Assembly (NCBI GenBank): GCA_947176425.1
Contig: CAMWQV010000015.1
Coordinates: forward strand, 1-13,771
Length of the DNA: 13,771 nt
Source of the DNA: an uncultured Clostridia bacterium
GTDB lineage: Bacteria > Bacillota > Clostridia > Oscillospirales > Oscillospiraceae
Direction: 5' to 3'
In this document: positions 7,863 to 13,771 of the stretch, in pieces
Position numbering within the stretch: the stretch's first letter is position 1
Layout: each line of letters begins with the position of its first letter
Translations under genes and position numbers: made by a program
Notes under the pieces: generated by a model
Told to the model about the DNA's origin: nothing
The model's input: the letters and a program-made list of their open reading frames with translations, nothing else
Databases searched by the model: none

Positions 7863-9421
7863 TCCAGCGGCAAATCCATCAGGTCTTTCAGGTCTTCGGT
7901 CGTAATCGTAATAATATCCTCGTCAGACGGCGCTTCCAATCCGGCTACCCGGTCCGCCTGATTTGCTACAATCTTCTCAAACAGATTCCGCACGTCTCTC
8001 GCGTTGCCGAAATTCTGGTCCCGGTCCTCATACAGCTCCTGTAAATGCTCCCGGACTGCGGCGGCTGCCTGCTCGTCTAAACGGTAATCATTCCGCTTGA
8101 CCCGTCCCTCAAAAATCTCATACAGCTGATCCCCATTGTAATCCTCAAAATACAGATACTTGTTAAACCGGGATTTCAGACCCGGATTCGAGTCGATAAA
8201 CCGGGGCATTAACGACGCGTAGCCCGCTACGATCACCACAAAATCATCCCGGTGGTCCTCCATTGCTTTCAGAATCGTATCGACAGCTTCCTGTCCAAAA
8301 TCTTTATCCGCCTTTTCCGGTGTAAGGGAGTACGCCTCGTCTATAAACAGCACCCCGCCCAGCGCCTTCGCAATTACCTCCTGCGTTTTAATCGCGGTCT
8401 GGCCCACATATCCCGCAACCAGTCCGCTCCGGTCTACCTCTACCATATGCCCTTTGCTTAGAATGCCCAATGCGCTGTATATTTTTCCTACAATACGGGC
8501 GACTGTCGTTTTGCCGGTGCCGGGATTCCCGGAAAATACCAGATGAAACGACATATCCGGACATTTCATCCCGCGTTCCCGCCGCAAGGTTTGCACTTTT
8601 ACCAGATTGACCAGACTGTCCACATCCTTCTTGACCATGTCCAATCCAATCAGCTCGTTCAGCTCCGCCAGCGCGTCCTCTAATGTAGGTTTCGGCGGTT
8701 CGGTCTCCTCCTGCGGTGTTCCGTGTCCGGCGGAAACCGTCTCACCAGGCGCGGCGTCGGGACCTTCCGCGGCAGGCACCGGCGGCGCTCCGAAAAAATC
8801 GCTGCCTACCTGTCCAAGTCCGCGGCGGCTGTTCGGGGACATGATCCGGTTAATCCGGTCCATTTTTTCCATCATATCCTCCAGCTCTTTCGCCGCATCC
8901 TTTTTTGGTGCGTTCCCTGTAAGATAATGGTCCGGTCCAGGCGTGACCGCGATCGGTGAAACGCCCGCTTTATCACAGACCGCAGTCAGCTGCTCGTACA
9001 GCAGCGTTATCCGGCGGCTCTCCGCAAATGTAAAGGAACCGTCATATGAGGCGCACAGCATCAGCAGATTTTTCTGCACTTCCGCAAAGGTACGGCTGAA
9101 ACTTGCTCCCGTCTTTTTATCGTTTTTGACCAGCTTCTGAAAAAAATCCGGTACGCCCACCGTATATTCCGGGTTCGTCTGGTAAAAGCTCACGGCTTTC
9201 GCGAACTGCTGGCTGGAAAATCTTACCTGCCTGTCCGTATACAGCTGGTTGATTCCCGCCACGTCGCCCCCAGGACCGCCGCCGGAACATGCCCATAAAC
9301 ATAAGGCGCAGGCGCGAAAATAGGTGTCAATCTCCTGACTGGTGATTCCTAACTCCCGCGGGATGCTCTGGCAGAAATGCCCGACGCTCTCCGCGTAATC
9401 TCTGTGGAATGTCTTGCTCAT
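7859..9421 (-). CDS. AAA+ ATPase of the CbxX/CfxQ–SpoVK family with N-terminal helical domain
   Basis: A 520-residue protein. Residues 1-150 form an uncharacterised, probably helical domain (TerB-like by general look, uncertain), 170-250 are an acidic, Pro-rich linker, and 255-520 are the AAA+ core. There the Walker A is GNPGTGKT (298-305), the pore-loop-like YVGQ 338-341, Walker B VLFIDEA (357-363), the arginine finger in NPGLKSRF (412-419) and sensor 2 in GNARDVRNL (472-480). CbxX-type ATPases remodel protein complexes (Rubisco activase CbbX, SpoVK); the target here is unknown. I chose the ATG at 9421 because GGGAGG lies 5 bases upstream and an extended -10 sequence lies at 9471-9479. A GTG at 9532 would add 37 residues including a hydrophobic segment. 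The stop overlaps the comEC start. Confidence 0.88.
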   Translation of the reverse strand: MSKTFHRDYAESVGHFCQSIPRELGITSQEIDTYFRACALCLWACSGGGPGGDVAGINQLYTDRQVRFSSQQFAKAVSFYQTNPEYTVGVPDFFQKLVKNDKKTGASFSRTFAEVQKNLLMLCASYDGSFTFAESRRITLLYEQLTAVCDKAGVSPIAVTPGPDHYLTGNAPKKDAAKELEDMMEKMDRINRIMSPNSRRGLGQVGSDFFGAPPVPAAEGPDAAPGETVSAGHGTPQEETEPPKPTLEDALAELNELIGLDMVKKDVDSLVNLVKVQTLRRERGMKCPDMSFHLVFSGNPGTGKTTVARIVGKIYSALGILSKGHMVEVDRSGLVAGYVGQTAIKTQEVIAKALGGVLFIDEAYSLTPEKADKDFGQEAVDTILKAMEDHRDDFVVIVAGYASLMPRFIDSNPGLKSRFNKYLYFEDYNGDQLYEIFEGRVKRNDYRLDEQAAAAVREHLQELYEDRDQNFGNARDVRNLFEKIVANQADRVAGLEAPSDEDIITITTEDLKDLMDLPLE

Positions 9422-9470
9422 AGCCGCCTCCCATTGTATTTTCCCGCCGCCTTCTCCAGCGGCTCCAACC

Positions 9471-9479
9471 AGTATAGCA
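9471..9479 (-). promoter_or_regulatory. Possible extended -10 promoter of the AAA+/comEC/holA cluster
   Basis: On the minus strand TGC-TATACT reads from 9479 to 9471, the extended -10 form. No good -35 box stands 17 bases upstream. A start near 9464 would give a 43-base leader before the ATG at 9421. If real, it makes the AAA+ gene the first gene of its own transcript and excludes the longer GTG start from that transcript. Confidence 0.45.
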
Positions 9480-9528
9480 CATACCAAAAAGGAAATAAAG
9501 AACAATCCGAAAACTGTGGGCGCGCCTT

Positions 9529-9690
9529 TCACGGTTCAACCTCTAAAACTTTTCTCATTTCGCGAAAGCACGCATTATATTTTTGCATATACTCATTCCA
9601 ATACCGTTTTTGAAAAGGAGTGCAAAATACTTCATCGCTATATTCGATTTTTTCTCGAAATAACATTTCATAGGCGATTATTTCTTTCAT
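9529..9690 (-). CDS. Unrecognised 53-residue protein upstream of the AAA+ gene
   Basis: An ORF of 53 codons plus stop, starting MKEIIAYEMLFREK and ending KVLEVEP. The ATG at 9690 has GAGGG 8 bases upstream, a good ribosome site. The product is small, soluble-looking and rich in charged and aromatic residues (central stretch FCTPFQKRYWNEYMQKYNAC), with two Cys, and would fold as helices. I recognise no family. Its TGA stop overlaps the GTG at 9532 as GTGA, a coupling arrangement with the extended frame of the AAA+ ATPase. The sequence is more AT-rich than the genes around it, which may mean foreign origin or only a non-coding stretch. A MITE-like element ends 28 bases upstream of its start and no clear promoter is visible. 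Confidence 0.5.
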   Translation of the reverse strand: MKEIIAYEMLFREKIEYSDEVFCTPFQKRYWNEYMQKYNACFREMRKVLEVEP

Positions 9691-9718
9691 TATTTTTTCC
9701 CTCAGATTACCCCCAGCG

Positions 9719-9881
9719 AATTCCTGTACTTGAGTTTCGGCTAAAAAGTCTCAGCGATCCAGCCCAAAGTGCTGTGACGTAAAGGAAGACAGATTTTATT
9801 GCTATATTTACCAATTTTGCCCGAAAACTCCTTTGCTACAAGGGGTTTGAAAAATTACACCGAAACTCAAGAATTCCTGTA
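9719..9881. repeat. 10-bp direct repeats (target duplication) flanking the MITE
   Basis: AATTCCTGTA at 9719-9728 and 9872-9881. A G precedes both copies (9718 and 9871), but at 9871 it also completes the inverted repeat, so the duplication could be counted as 10 or 11 bp. Removing the element and one copy restores one uninterrupted intergenic sequence. Confidence 0.8.
9729..9871. mobile_element. MITE or IS deletion remnant, 143 bp, non-autonomous
   Basis: The element begins CTTGAGTTTCGG (9729-9740) and ends with its exact reverse complement (9860-9871), a perfect 12-bp terminal inverted repeat. The sequence AATTCCTGTA occurs directly outside each end (9719-9728 and 9872-9881), a 10-bp target duplication. 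The inside has no ORF. Near the right end a hairpin (9825-9833 with 9840-9848, one G-T pair) followed on the minus strand by TTTT looks like an inherited terminator. A 10-bp duplication fits IS4-like transposases among others, so family assignment is open. It sits between the small ORF and the GGDEF promoter, whose -35 box begins 13 bases beyond the element. Confidence 0.78.
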
Positions 9882-9884
9882 GGG

Positions 9885-9913
9885 TTGATTTTTGCCGCGT
9901 GAAATAGTATAAT
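9885..9913 (+). promoter_or_regulatory. Sigma-A-type promoter of the GGDEF gene
   Basis: TTGATT (9885-9890), a 17-base spacer and a consensus TATAAT (9908-9913). Transcription would begin near 9920, giving a leader of about 25 bases with GGGAGG at 9934-9939 and the ATG at 9946. Confidence 0.8.
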
Positions 9914-9945
9914 ACTAACCTGAATTTATTTCTGGGAGGCTTTAT

Positions 9946-11322
9946 ATGGAAAAAATTACGAAACAGTCCGCGCTCAAAGGCATCCATATCTCACGTATGC
10001 ACATTGTTATCATTCTTATGTCCGCCGTCCTCTATATCCTGCTGACCGCTACAGCATACCGTGTTTCCTCTTCACTGTGGGCTTCTTATACAGCTATGGA
10101 TATCTCGTTTGTTACGATAGAGAATGAAAAACTTTTGCTGGACGGCTCTGATTACCTGACCGAACAGGCCAGGCTTTATGCGGTCGCACTGGATGATACA
10201 TATATAGACAACTATTTTACAGAACTTTACGACACCCGCAGCCGGGAGACCGCTGTTGAGAAATTAGTGGAGCTGGAACTGGATGAGAAGGTCACAGCTT
10301 ACTGGCTGTCCGCTAAGGACGAGTCCGATGCGCTGACAGAACCGGAGATATATGCCATGCGTCTGGCGGCCGCGTCGCAGAACCGCGAGCCGGCGCTGCT
10401 GGTGCGGGAAGTCTCACTGACGGAGGAGGACGCGGCGCTGTCTTCGGAGGAACAGCTGAATAAAGCCCAAAACATGCTTTTTGGAACGGAGTATTGTTCT
10501 GCAAAACAGCAGATCAGAGACGATATCAATTATGCCAGCTCAGAGCTGATTGACAGTCTTAAAGTTACAATGGAGAGAGGACACGAAAATTTCAAGCAGG
10601 CTATGAGCGAACATAAAATTCTGATTCTGATCCATGCGGTTGGTACAGTGATCGGCTTTGTCCTCACGATTTTGCTGGTGGTCCTCCCGATGACTTACTT
10701 TGTCAAGCATATCAAAGCAGGGGAAAAAATGCGCGTTGTGGGCGCGTATGAGTGCAAATGCCTCGCACAGACCTATAACACCATGTTTGCGCAGAATATC
10801 GACAATCAACACCGCCTGCGGCATCAGGCGGAACACGACGCCCTGACCGGCCTGCTCAACCGCGGCGCGTTTGAAAACCTGCGCCAGAAGCTCTCCGCAG
10901 AGAAAAAACCTGTTGGGCTGCTGATTGTGGACGTGGATAAATTCAAACAGGTCAATGACGGCTACGGCCATGAAATGGGAGACAAAGTCTTGCAGCGGGT
11001 GGCAAACCTGCTGACAGAAAATTTCCAGGAGATCGGTTCGCCCTGCCGCGTGGGTGGGGACGAGTTCTCTGTCATCCTTACCAAAGCCTCACAAGAGCAG
11101 GAAAAATCCTTGCAGGCGCGGGTCGAGGCGATCAACGACCTGCTGACCCATCCGAAAGACGGCCTGCCGGTGGTATCGCTGAGCGTCGGCGGCGCGTTCT
11201 CCGGCGAGGGCTTTACCGATGGGCTTTATAAACGTGCCGACGCCGCGTTATATGTGGTCAAAGAAAATGGACGGTGCGGGTGCCGGTTCTATTCCAGCGA
11301 AATGGCTGATATTGCCGTATAA
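9946..11322 (+). CDS. Membrane-anchored GGDEF diguanylate cyclase
   Basis: A 458-residue protein that should make cyclic di-GMP from two GTP. Transmembrane helix 1 is at about residues 18-41. An extracytoplasmic sensory region (about 45-222) resembles no sensor domain I can name. Helix 2 is at about 225-252, followed by a helical linker and the GGDEF domain (about 295-450). The domain has HDALTGLLNR (297-306), the metal-binding Asp329 in LLIVDVDKF, NDGYGHEMGD, and an intact GGDEF at 370-374. The inhibitory RxxD site expected at 361-364 reads QEIG, so product inhibition through it is absent. No EAL or HD-GYP domain is attached. Start chosen by GGGAGG six bases upstream. It is a single-gene unit with its own promoter and terminator. 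Confidence 0.95.
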   Translation: MEKITKQSALKGIHISRMHIVIILMSAVLYILLTATAYRVSSSLWASYTAMDISFVTIENEKLLLDGSDYLTEQARLYAVALDDTYIDNYFTELYDTRSRETAVEKLVELELDEKVTAYWLSAKDESDALTEPEIYAMRLAAASQNREPALLVREVSLTEEDAALSSEEQLNKAQNMLFGTEYCSAKQQIRDDINYASSELIDSLKVTMERGHENFKQAMSEHKILILIHAVGTVIGFVLTILLVVLPMTYFVKHIKAGEKMRVVGAYECKCLAQTYNTMFAQNIDNQHRLRHQAEHDALTGLLNRGAFENLRQKLSAEKKPVGLLIVDVDKFKQVNDGYGHEMGDKVLQRVANLLTENFQEIGSPCRVGGDEFSVILTKASQEQEKSLQARVEAINDLLTHPKDGLPVVSLSVGGAFSGEGFTDGLYKRADAALYVVKENGRCGCRFYSSEMADIAV

Positions 11323-11328
11323 AATAAG

Positions 11329-11375
11329 CGGTCCCGGAGATGTTCGCGCTCCGGGACCGTTCTGTTTTCTTGTTT
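11329..11375. terminator. Terminator between the convergent GGDEF and dnaC genes
   Basis: A perfect 11-bp GC-rich stem (CGGTCCCGGAG at 11329-11339 with 11349-11359) and a 9-base loop, followed on the plus strand by a T-rich tract interrupted by a few other bases. On the minus strand the stem is followed by CTTATTTTATA, so it probably stops both transcripts. Confidence 0.88.
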
Positions 11376-11383
11376 GCTGCGGG

Positions 11384-12385
11384 TCAGCGGTCACGTTTCA
11401 AAACGCGGATGTCGTCACCGAAAAACCACAGGACCTGATACTCCCCCTGGATGCGCGACCGTACCGCCTCCCCGTACCGGTCCCCCAGACTGTCAACGGT
11501 CAGATTCGTGGAAAGGACCGTCTTCCGGCGGCTTAACAGACGGTCGTTGACGATCCGGTAAAAGACCGATTGAATAAAGTTGCTCATCAGTTCCGTACCA
11601 AGATCGTCCATGATTAGCAGGTCGCAGTTCAGATAGCGGTTGATCTCCCGGTCCGGGTCCTCCTCATAGGGGTTCTCCCGGCCAAATTTCGCGCTCTCAA
11701 ACTGCTGAAAAACATGATTTGCCGTATCATACACTACAGAAAAACCGCGTTCGCTGACTTCACGGGCTATACAGGCTGAAAGAAACGTCTTGCCCAGCCC
11801 AGGCGCGCCGGTGAAAAGCAAATTTCCGCTGCGCTGCCCGAAGGTATGCGCATATTCGCCGCAGATCGCCCGCACTGTGCGCATATTATCCAGCGGACTG
11901 CGCCCATATTCAGGCCAGATATTTGGGCTGTACCAGTCATAAGAAAATGTCTCAAATGACTGGCTGCCTAAGTCCAGCAGCTTGCTCAGACGGCGGTTCT
12001 GCTCCTGTGTATAATACACGTTCAGACACCGGCACGGCGTTCCGTCACGCAGATATCCGCTGTCCCGGCATTGCGGACAGTGCGGCGTGTCGTCCAGATA
12101 GTCCAGCGGCCAGCCGCATCCTACCAGCAGCTCCGCCCGCTCCCGCTGGAGTGACAGATTCATATTTTGCAGCTTCAGCAGCGCCGCGTCCGGATCGCCG
12201 TCCTCCTCAAATGCGGCCAGTACGATCTTTGCTGCCGTGCCCCGCAGTTCCCGGTCGATCTCCTCTACCCGTGGTATCCTGTGATAGACCTCCTGCTCCC
12301 GGCGCTCCTGCTCCCGGCGGCGGGCGTCACGGTCCTGCTGCTGCTGCCGGTATGCCGCCGCCATGATCTTTGCGTCTCGCGCCAT
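11384..12385 (-). CDS. DnaC/DnaI-type replicative helicase loader ATPase
   Basis: A 333-residue AAA+ ATPase. A basic coiled-coil-like start (about 10-50, Arg/Gln/Glu-rich) is followed by a putative zinc site (HCPQC at 102-106, CRC at 118-120). The AAA+ core has Walker A GAPGLGKT (193-200), Walker B LLIMDDLG (256-263), sensor 1 STN (292-294) and an arginine-finger region RYGEAVRSRI near 303-312. The size and the zinc site fit DnaI-like loaders, which place the replicative helicase at the origin, rather than short IstB-type transposition helpers. The ATG (12385-12383) immediately follows the TAA of the dnaD-like gene (TAAATG), with AAGGAGG 8 bases upstream. The neighbour supports a role in initiation or restart of replication. 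Confidence 0.92.
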   Translation of the reverse strand: MARDAKIMAAAYRQQQQDRDARRREQERREQEVYHRIPRVEEIDRELRGTAAKIVLAAFEEDGDPDAALLKLQNMNLSLQRERAELLVGCGWPLDYLDDTPHCPQCRDSGYLRDGTPCRCLNVYYTQEQNRRLSKLLDLGSQSFETFSYDWYSPNIWPEYGRSPLDNMRTVRAICGEYAHTFGQRSGNLLFTGAPGLGKTFLSACIAREVSERGFSVVYDTANHVFQQFESAKFGRENPYEEDPDREINRYLNCDLLIMDDLGTELMSNFIQSVFYRIVNDRLLSRRKTVLSTNLTVDSLGDRYGEAVRSRIQGEYQVLWFFGDDIRVLKRDR

Positions 12386-13351
12386 TTATACGCCCTCCTT
12401 TCCGCTGCGCAGATGCTGTAAGTATTTTTCCATCCGCGCCATCTCCTCCTGCGCGGCTTTTCCCGCATCCTGCGACGGCGTAGGTGTTTTTCGGTTCCGG
12501 CGGGGCGGCGCGGGGCGTTCGCTGGCATTGATCGCTTGCAGCGTGTGCAGGCCCTGCTGGTCCCAGGTACACAGTATCTTGTTCATATACGCCCATTTCA
12601 GTTCCTTACAATATAAAATCGTCTGATCATATGCTTTCTCAATCGCGTCGTTGTCAAACCCCTTGTCTACCCAGGACAGCAGATACTTTTCCTCGCTCGG
12701 CGACGGCTTGCGGTCGTCCAGCCGAAGCAGGCGCATCAGCTGGGGCAGCGCTTCCCGGCTGCGCTGGTATTTGCGGATATACGCTGACGCGCTCTCCTGA
12801 TCCAGAAGCCCTTTCCTGGCCCAGAGATACCCCTCCTTCTCGATCTGCCGCATGGTCGGAATGCGCCCCTCCCCATATTGCTTGGCTGTACGTTCCGCGC
12901 AGAAGCCTACCAGAAGAAATATTACGTCCGCAGGCAGCCCCAGCTGGTCGTAAAGCCCTAACAGAATCGCCAGATTCGGCGTGGTCAGCTTTTTGCCCAG
13001 CTTGTCCTCCACCGCTTTCGTCAGTGACGCAAACTCTGCTTCCTCCAGCGCCCGCGCCATGTCCGCACGTGTGTACTCCGGCTGCCGTTCGGACGGCGGT
13101 GCGGGGACCGACGGTTCCGCCGTTTCCGTTTGAGGACGCGCTATCAGGCCCTGCGCTGCCAGTTGGTCAAGGGCGGCGCGCAGTCGCTGGGCCGGCCACC
13201 GCAGCTGCGTCCGAAGCGCTGCTTCGTCTATGCTCCCGCTGCTGCGCAGGACCGCTATGTATACTAATGCCGCATCTCCGTCCCCCGTTTCCACCAGACG
13301 GCGGGCTACCGGTCCCGGCAGTACGACGCTTTCGTCTTTTGGCAGATGCAA
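12386..13351 (-). CDS. DnaD/DnaB-like primosome protein with two DnaD domains; start codon unresolved
   Basis: The coding frame contains an N-terminal winged-helix-like segment (VARRLVETGDGDAALVYIAVL...), then a first DnaD-type domain (FASLTKAVEDKLGKKLTTPN... to YIRKYQR) and a second (PSPSEEKYLLSWVDKGF... to YMNKILCTW), the latter with the YxxxIxxxW motif of the DnaB_2/DnaD family. These proteins remodel DNA and recruit the helicase loader, encoded here by the next gene (stop and start adjacent). The start is unclear. The first protein-like residues are NGYVLHLPKDES. An excellent GGGAGGGG is 6 bases upstream of a GCG codon (13366-13364), and the nearest usual start is a TTG at 13351, 21 bases from that site. 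The GTG at 13456 lies upstream of the promoter. I give the TTG as the conservative start. Confidence 0.85.
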   Translation of the reverse strand: MHLPKDESVVLPGPVARRLVETGDGDAALVYIAVLRSSGSIDEAALRTQLRWPAQRLRAALDQLAAQGLIARPQTETAEPSVPAPPSERQPEYTRADMARALEEAEFASLTKAVEDKLGKKLTTPNLAILLGLYDQLGLPADVIFLLVGFCAERTAKQYGEGRIPTMRQIEKEGYLWARKGLLDQESASAYIRKYQRSREALPQLMRLLRLDDRKPSPSEEKYLLSWVDKGFDNDAIEKAYDQTILYCKELKWAYMNKILCTWDQQGLHTLQAINASERPAPPRRNRKTPTPSQDAGKAAQEEMARMEKYLQHLRSGKEGV

Positions 13352-13406
13352 TACATATCCGTTCGCGGCCGTCCCCTCCCTTCCATTTCTATCACCGTTT
13401 TTTCCT

Positions 13407-13435
13407 ATTTTACACGAAAAGACGACTTTCGTAAA
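13407..13435 (-). promoter_or_regulatory. Promoter of the dnaD-dnaC operon with an inverted repeat in the spacer
   Basis: On the minus strand TTTACG (13435-13430), a 17-base spacer and TAAAAT (13412-13407). ACGAAA and TTTCGT (13414-13419 and 13427-13432) form a perfect 6-bp inverted repeat with a 7-base centre, filling the spacer and touching the -35 box. Confidence 0.65.
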
Positions 13436-13456
13436 GGGGCAAATTCTTCTGCTCAC

Positions 13457-13696
13457 CCTGCCGGAAAAAAGAACGCCTTGTTTCCCGGAAGAAAAAGTAT
13501 CTAAATTATTGTTTTAGACCTTCTGTTCGGCTTTATTCTCCTGAATTTATTTCCGGTAACGCTTTTTGCCGGTTATTGTCCCAATTTCACGCGCATCTTT
13601 GTGGAATTTGTGTGCGTAAGTCAGAGCTTGCCTGAGAGGTCCGTCCGGAATATAATGTAAAGGGACAGTCCCTATTACGAAAGGAGATATAGATCC
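13457..13696. other. Intergenic region between divergent dnaD and amidohydrolase genes
   Basis: Including the dnaD leader, this gap is about 330 bases from the TTG at 13351 to the ATG at 13697. It holds the two divergent promoters described separately and a small palindrome near 13661-13673. A minus-strand frame (stop at 13547) is open through it to the window edge but has no supported start. I see no RNA gene or terminator in the middle part (13457-13627). Confidence 0.5.
13628..13656 (+). promoter_or_regulatory. Sigma-A-type promoter of the amidohydrolase gene
   Basis: TTGCCT (13628-13633), a 17-base spacer and a consensus TATAAT (13651-13656). A perfect 5-bp palindrome, AGGGA-CAG-TCCCT (13661-13673), lies at the predicted transcription start and could be an operator or a 5' hairpin. 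Confidence 0.7.
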
Positions 13697-13771
13697 ATGA
13701 AAATCATTGACGCACATCTTCATCTGTTTACCGGTGATCATGCCGAAATAATGGCCGCAGGTGTTGGACAC
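13697..13771 (+). CDS. Amidohydrolase-family protein, N-terminal fragment cut by window end
   Basis: Only 25 residues are inside the window: MKIIDAHLHLF followed by TGDHAEIMAAGVGH. The opening DAHLHLF gives the HxH metal-binding motif at the first beta strand of amidohydrolases (amidohydrolase 2 / TatD-like superfamily), which hydrolyse C-N or related bonds at a metal centre. The start is well supported by AAGGAG at 13681-13686, 10 bases upstream, and by the promoter at 13628-13656. It is divergent from the dnaD-dnaC operon. The subfamily and substrate cannot be judged from this fragment. Confidence 0.75.
   Translation, partial: MKIIDAHLHLFTGDHAEIMAAGVGH

Noticed and set aside
9414..9782. 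122-codon plus-strand frame across the small ORF and the MITE
   Set aside because: No ribosome site, low-complexity Phe/Ser-rich translation, and it runs through the left terminal repeat of the mobile element.
12631..13434. 267-codon plus-strand frame opposite the dnaD-like gene
   Set aside because: Composition is Pro/Arg/Ser-rich with no domain, as expected of the reverse strand of a GC-rich gene; the minus strand has recognisable DnaD domains.
13352..13456. GTG at 13456 as start of the dnaD-like gene
   Set aside because: The extension overlaps the promoter and leader, has no spaced ribosome site and does not look protein-like.
13547..13771. Minus-strand open frame of 74 codons running off the window edge
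   Set aside because: It is antisense to the amidohydrolase start, its promoter and its ribosome site, and has no visible domain. The plus-strand reading explains the region better, although a degenerate relic cannot be fully excluded.
1..13771. Defence island, phage, CRISPR or biosynthetic cluster
   Set aside because: No repeat-spacer array, integrase, phage or synthase gene is visible. Apart from the small mobile remnant the genes are conserved chromosomal functions.

Overview
The window looks like chromosomal housekeeping DNA from a low-G+C-lineage (Firmicutes) Clostridia bacterium, most likely an Oscillospiraceae/Ruminococcaceae-type gut anaerobe of moderate GC. The basis is the gene set (YchF, HolA, ribonuclease M5, a two-domain DnaD/DnaB-like protein next to a DnaC/DnaI-type helicase loader), strong purine-rich Shine-Dalgarno sites, sigma-A-like promoters and Clostridia-style lipoproteins. 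The genus is an inference from memory of these families, not from a search.

Layout. 1-738 (+) is the C-terminal two thirds of the translation-associated ATPase YchF, closed by a hairpin terminator. A predicted lipoprotein (804-1568, -) is divergent from a DUF1624-type membrane acyltransferase and a NUDIX hydrolase (1736-2941, +). Both promoters of that divergent region are readable. A strong bidirectional terminator at 2943-2986 separates this pair from a long minus-strand cluster. Read 5' to 3', the cluster is: a tiny unrecognised ORF (9690-9529), a CbxX/SpoVK-type AAA+ ATPase with an extra N-terminal domain, comEC, holA, rnmV, a ZmaR-like GNAT acetyltransferase, and a 52-residue signal/anchor peptide resembling a decapitated PdaB-type polysaccharide deacetylase. 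Overlaps of 4, 4 and 17 bases and short gaps indicate one transcription unit linking DNA uptake, replicative clamp loading and 5S rRNA maturation.

Upstream of that cluster lies a 143-bp non-coding element with perfect 12-bp terminal inverted repeats and a 10-bp target duplication (a MITE or IS deletion remnant). It sits directly in front of the promoter of a membrane-bound GGDEF diguanylate cyclase (9946-11322, +). The cyclase gene converges on a dnaD-dnaC pair (13366/13351-11384, -) across a bidirectional terminator. At the right edge, a divergently promoted amidohydrolase gene begins (13697, +) and runs out of the window.

Most of the window is ordinary. The parts that repay attention are the mobile remnant, the small ORF joined by a GTGA overlap to an alternative start of the AAA+ protein, the AAA+/ComEC linkage, the truncated deacetylase leader, and the absence of a normal start codon where dnaD should begin. 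I see no rRNA, tRNA, CRISPR array or riboswitch.
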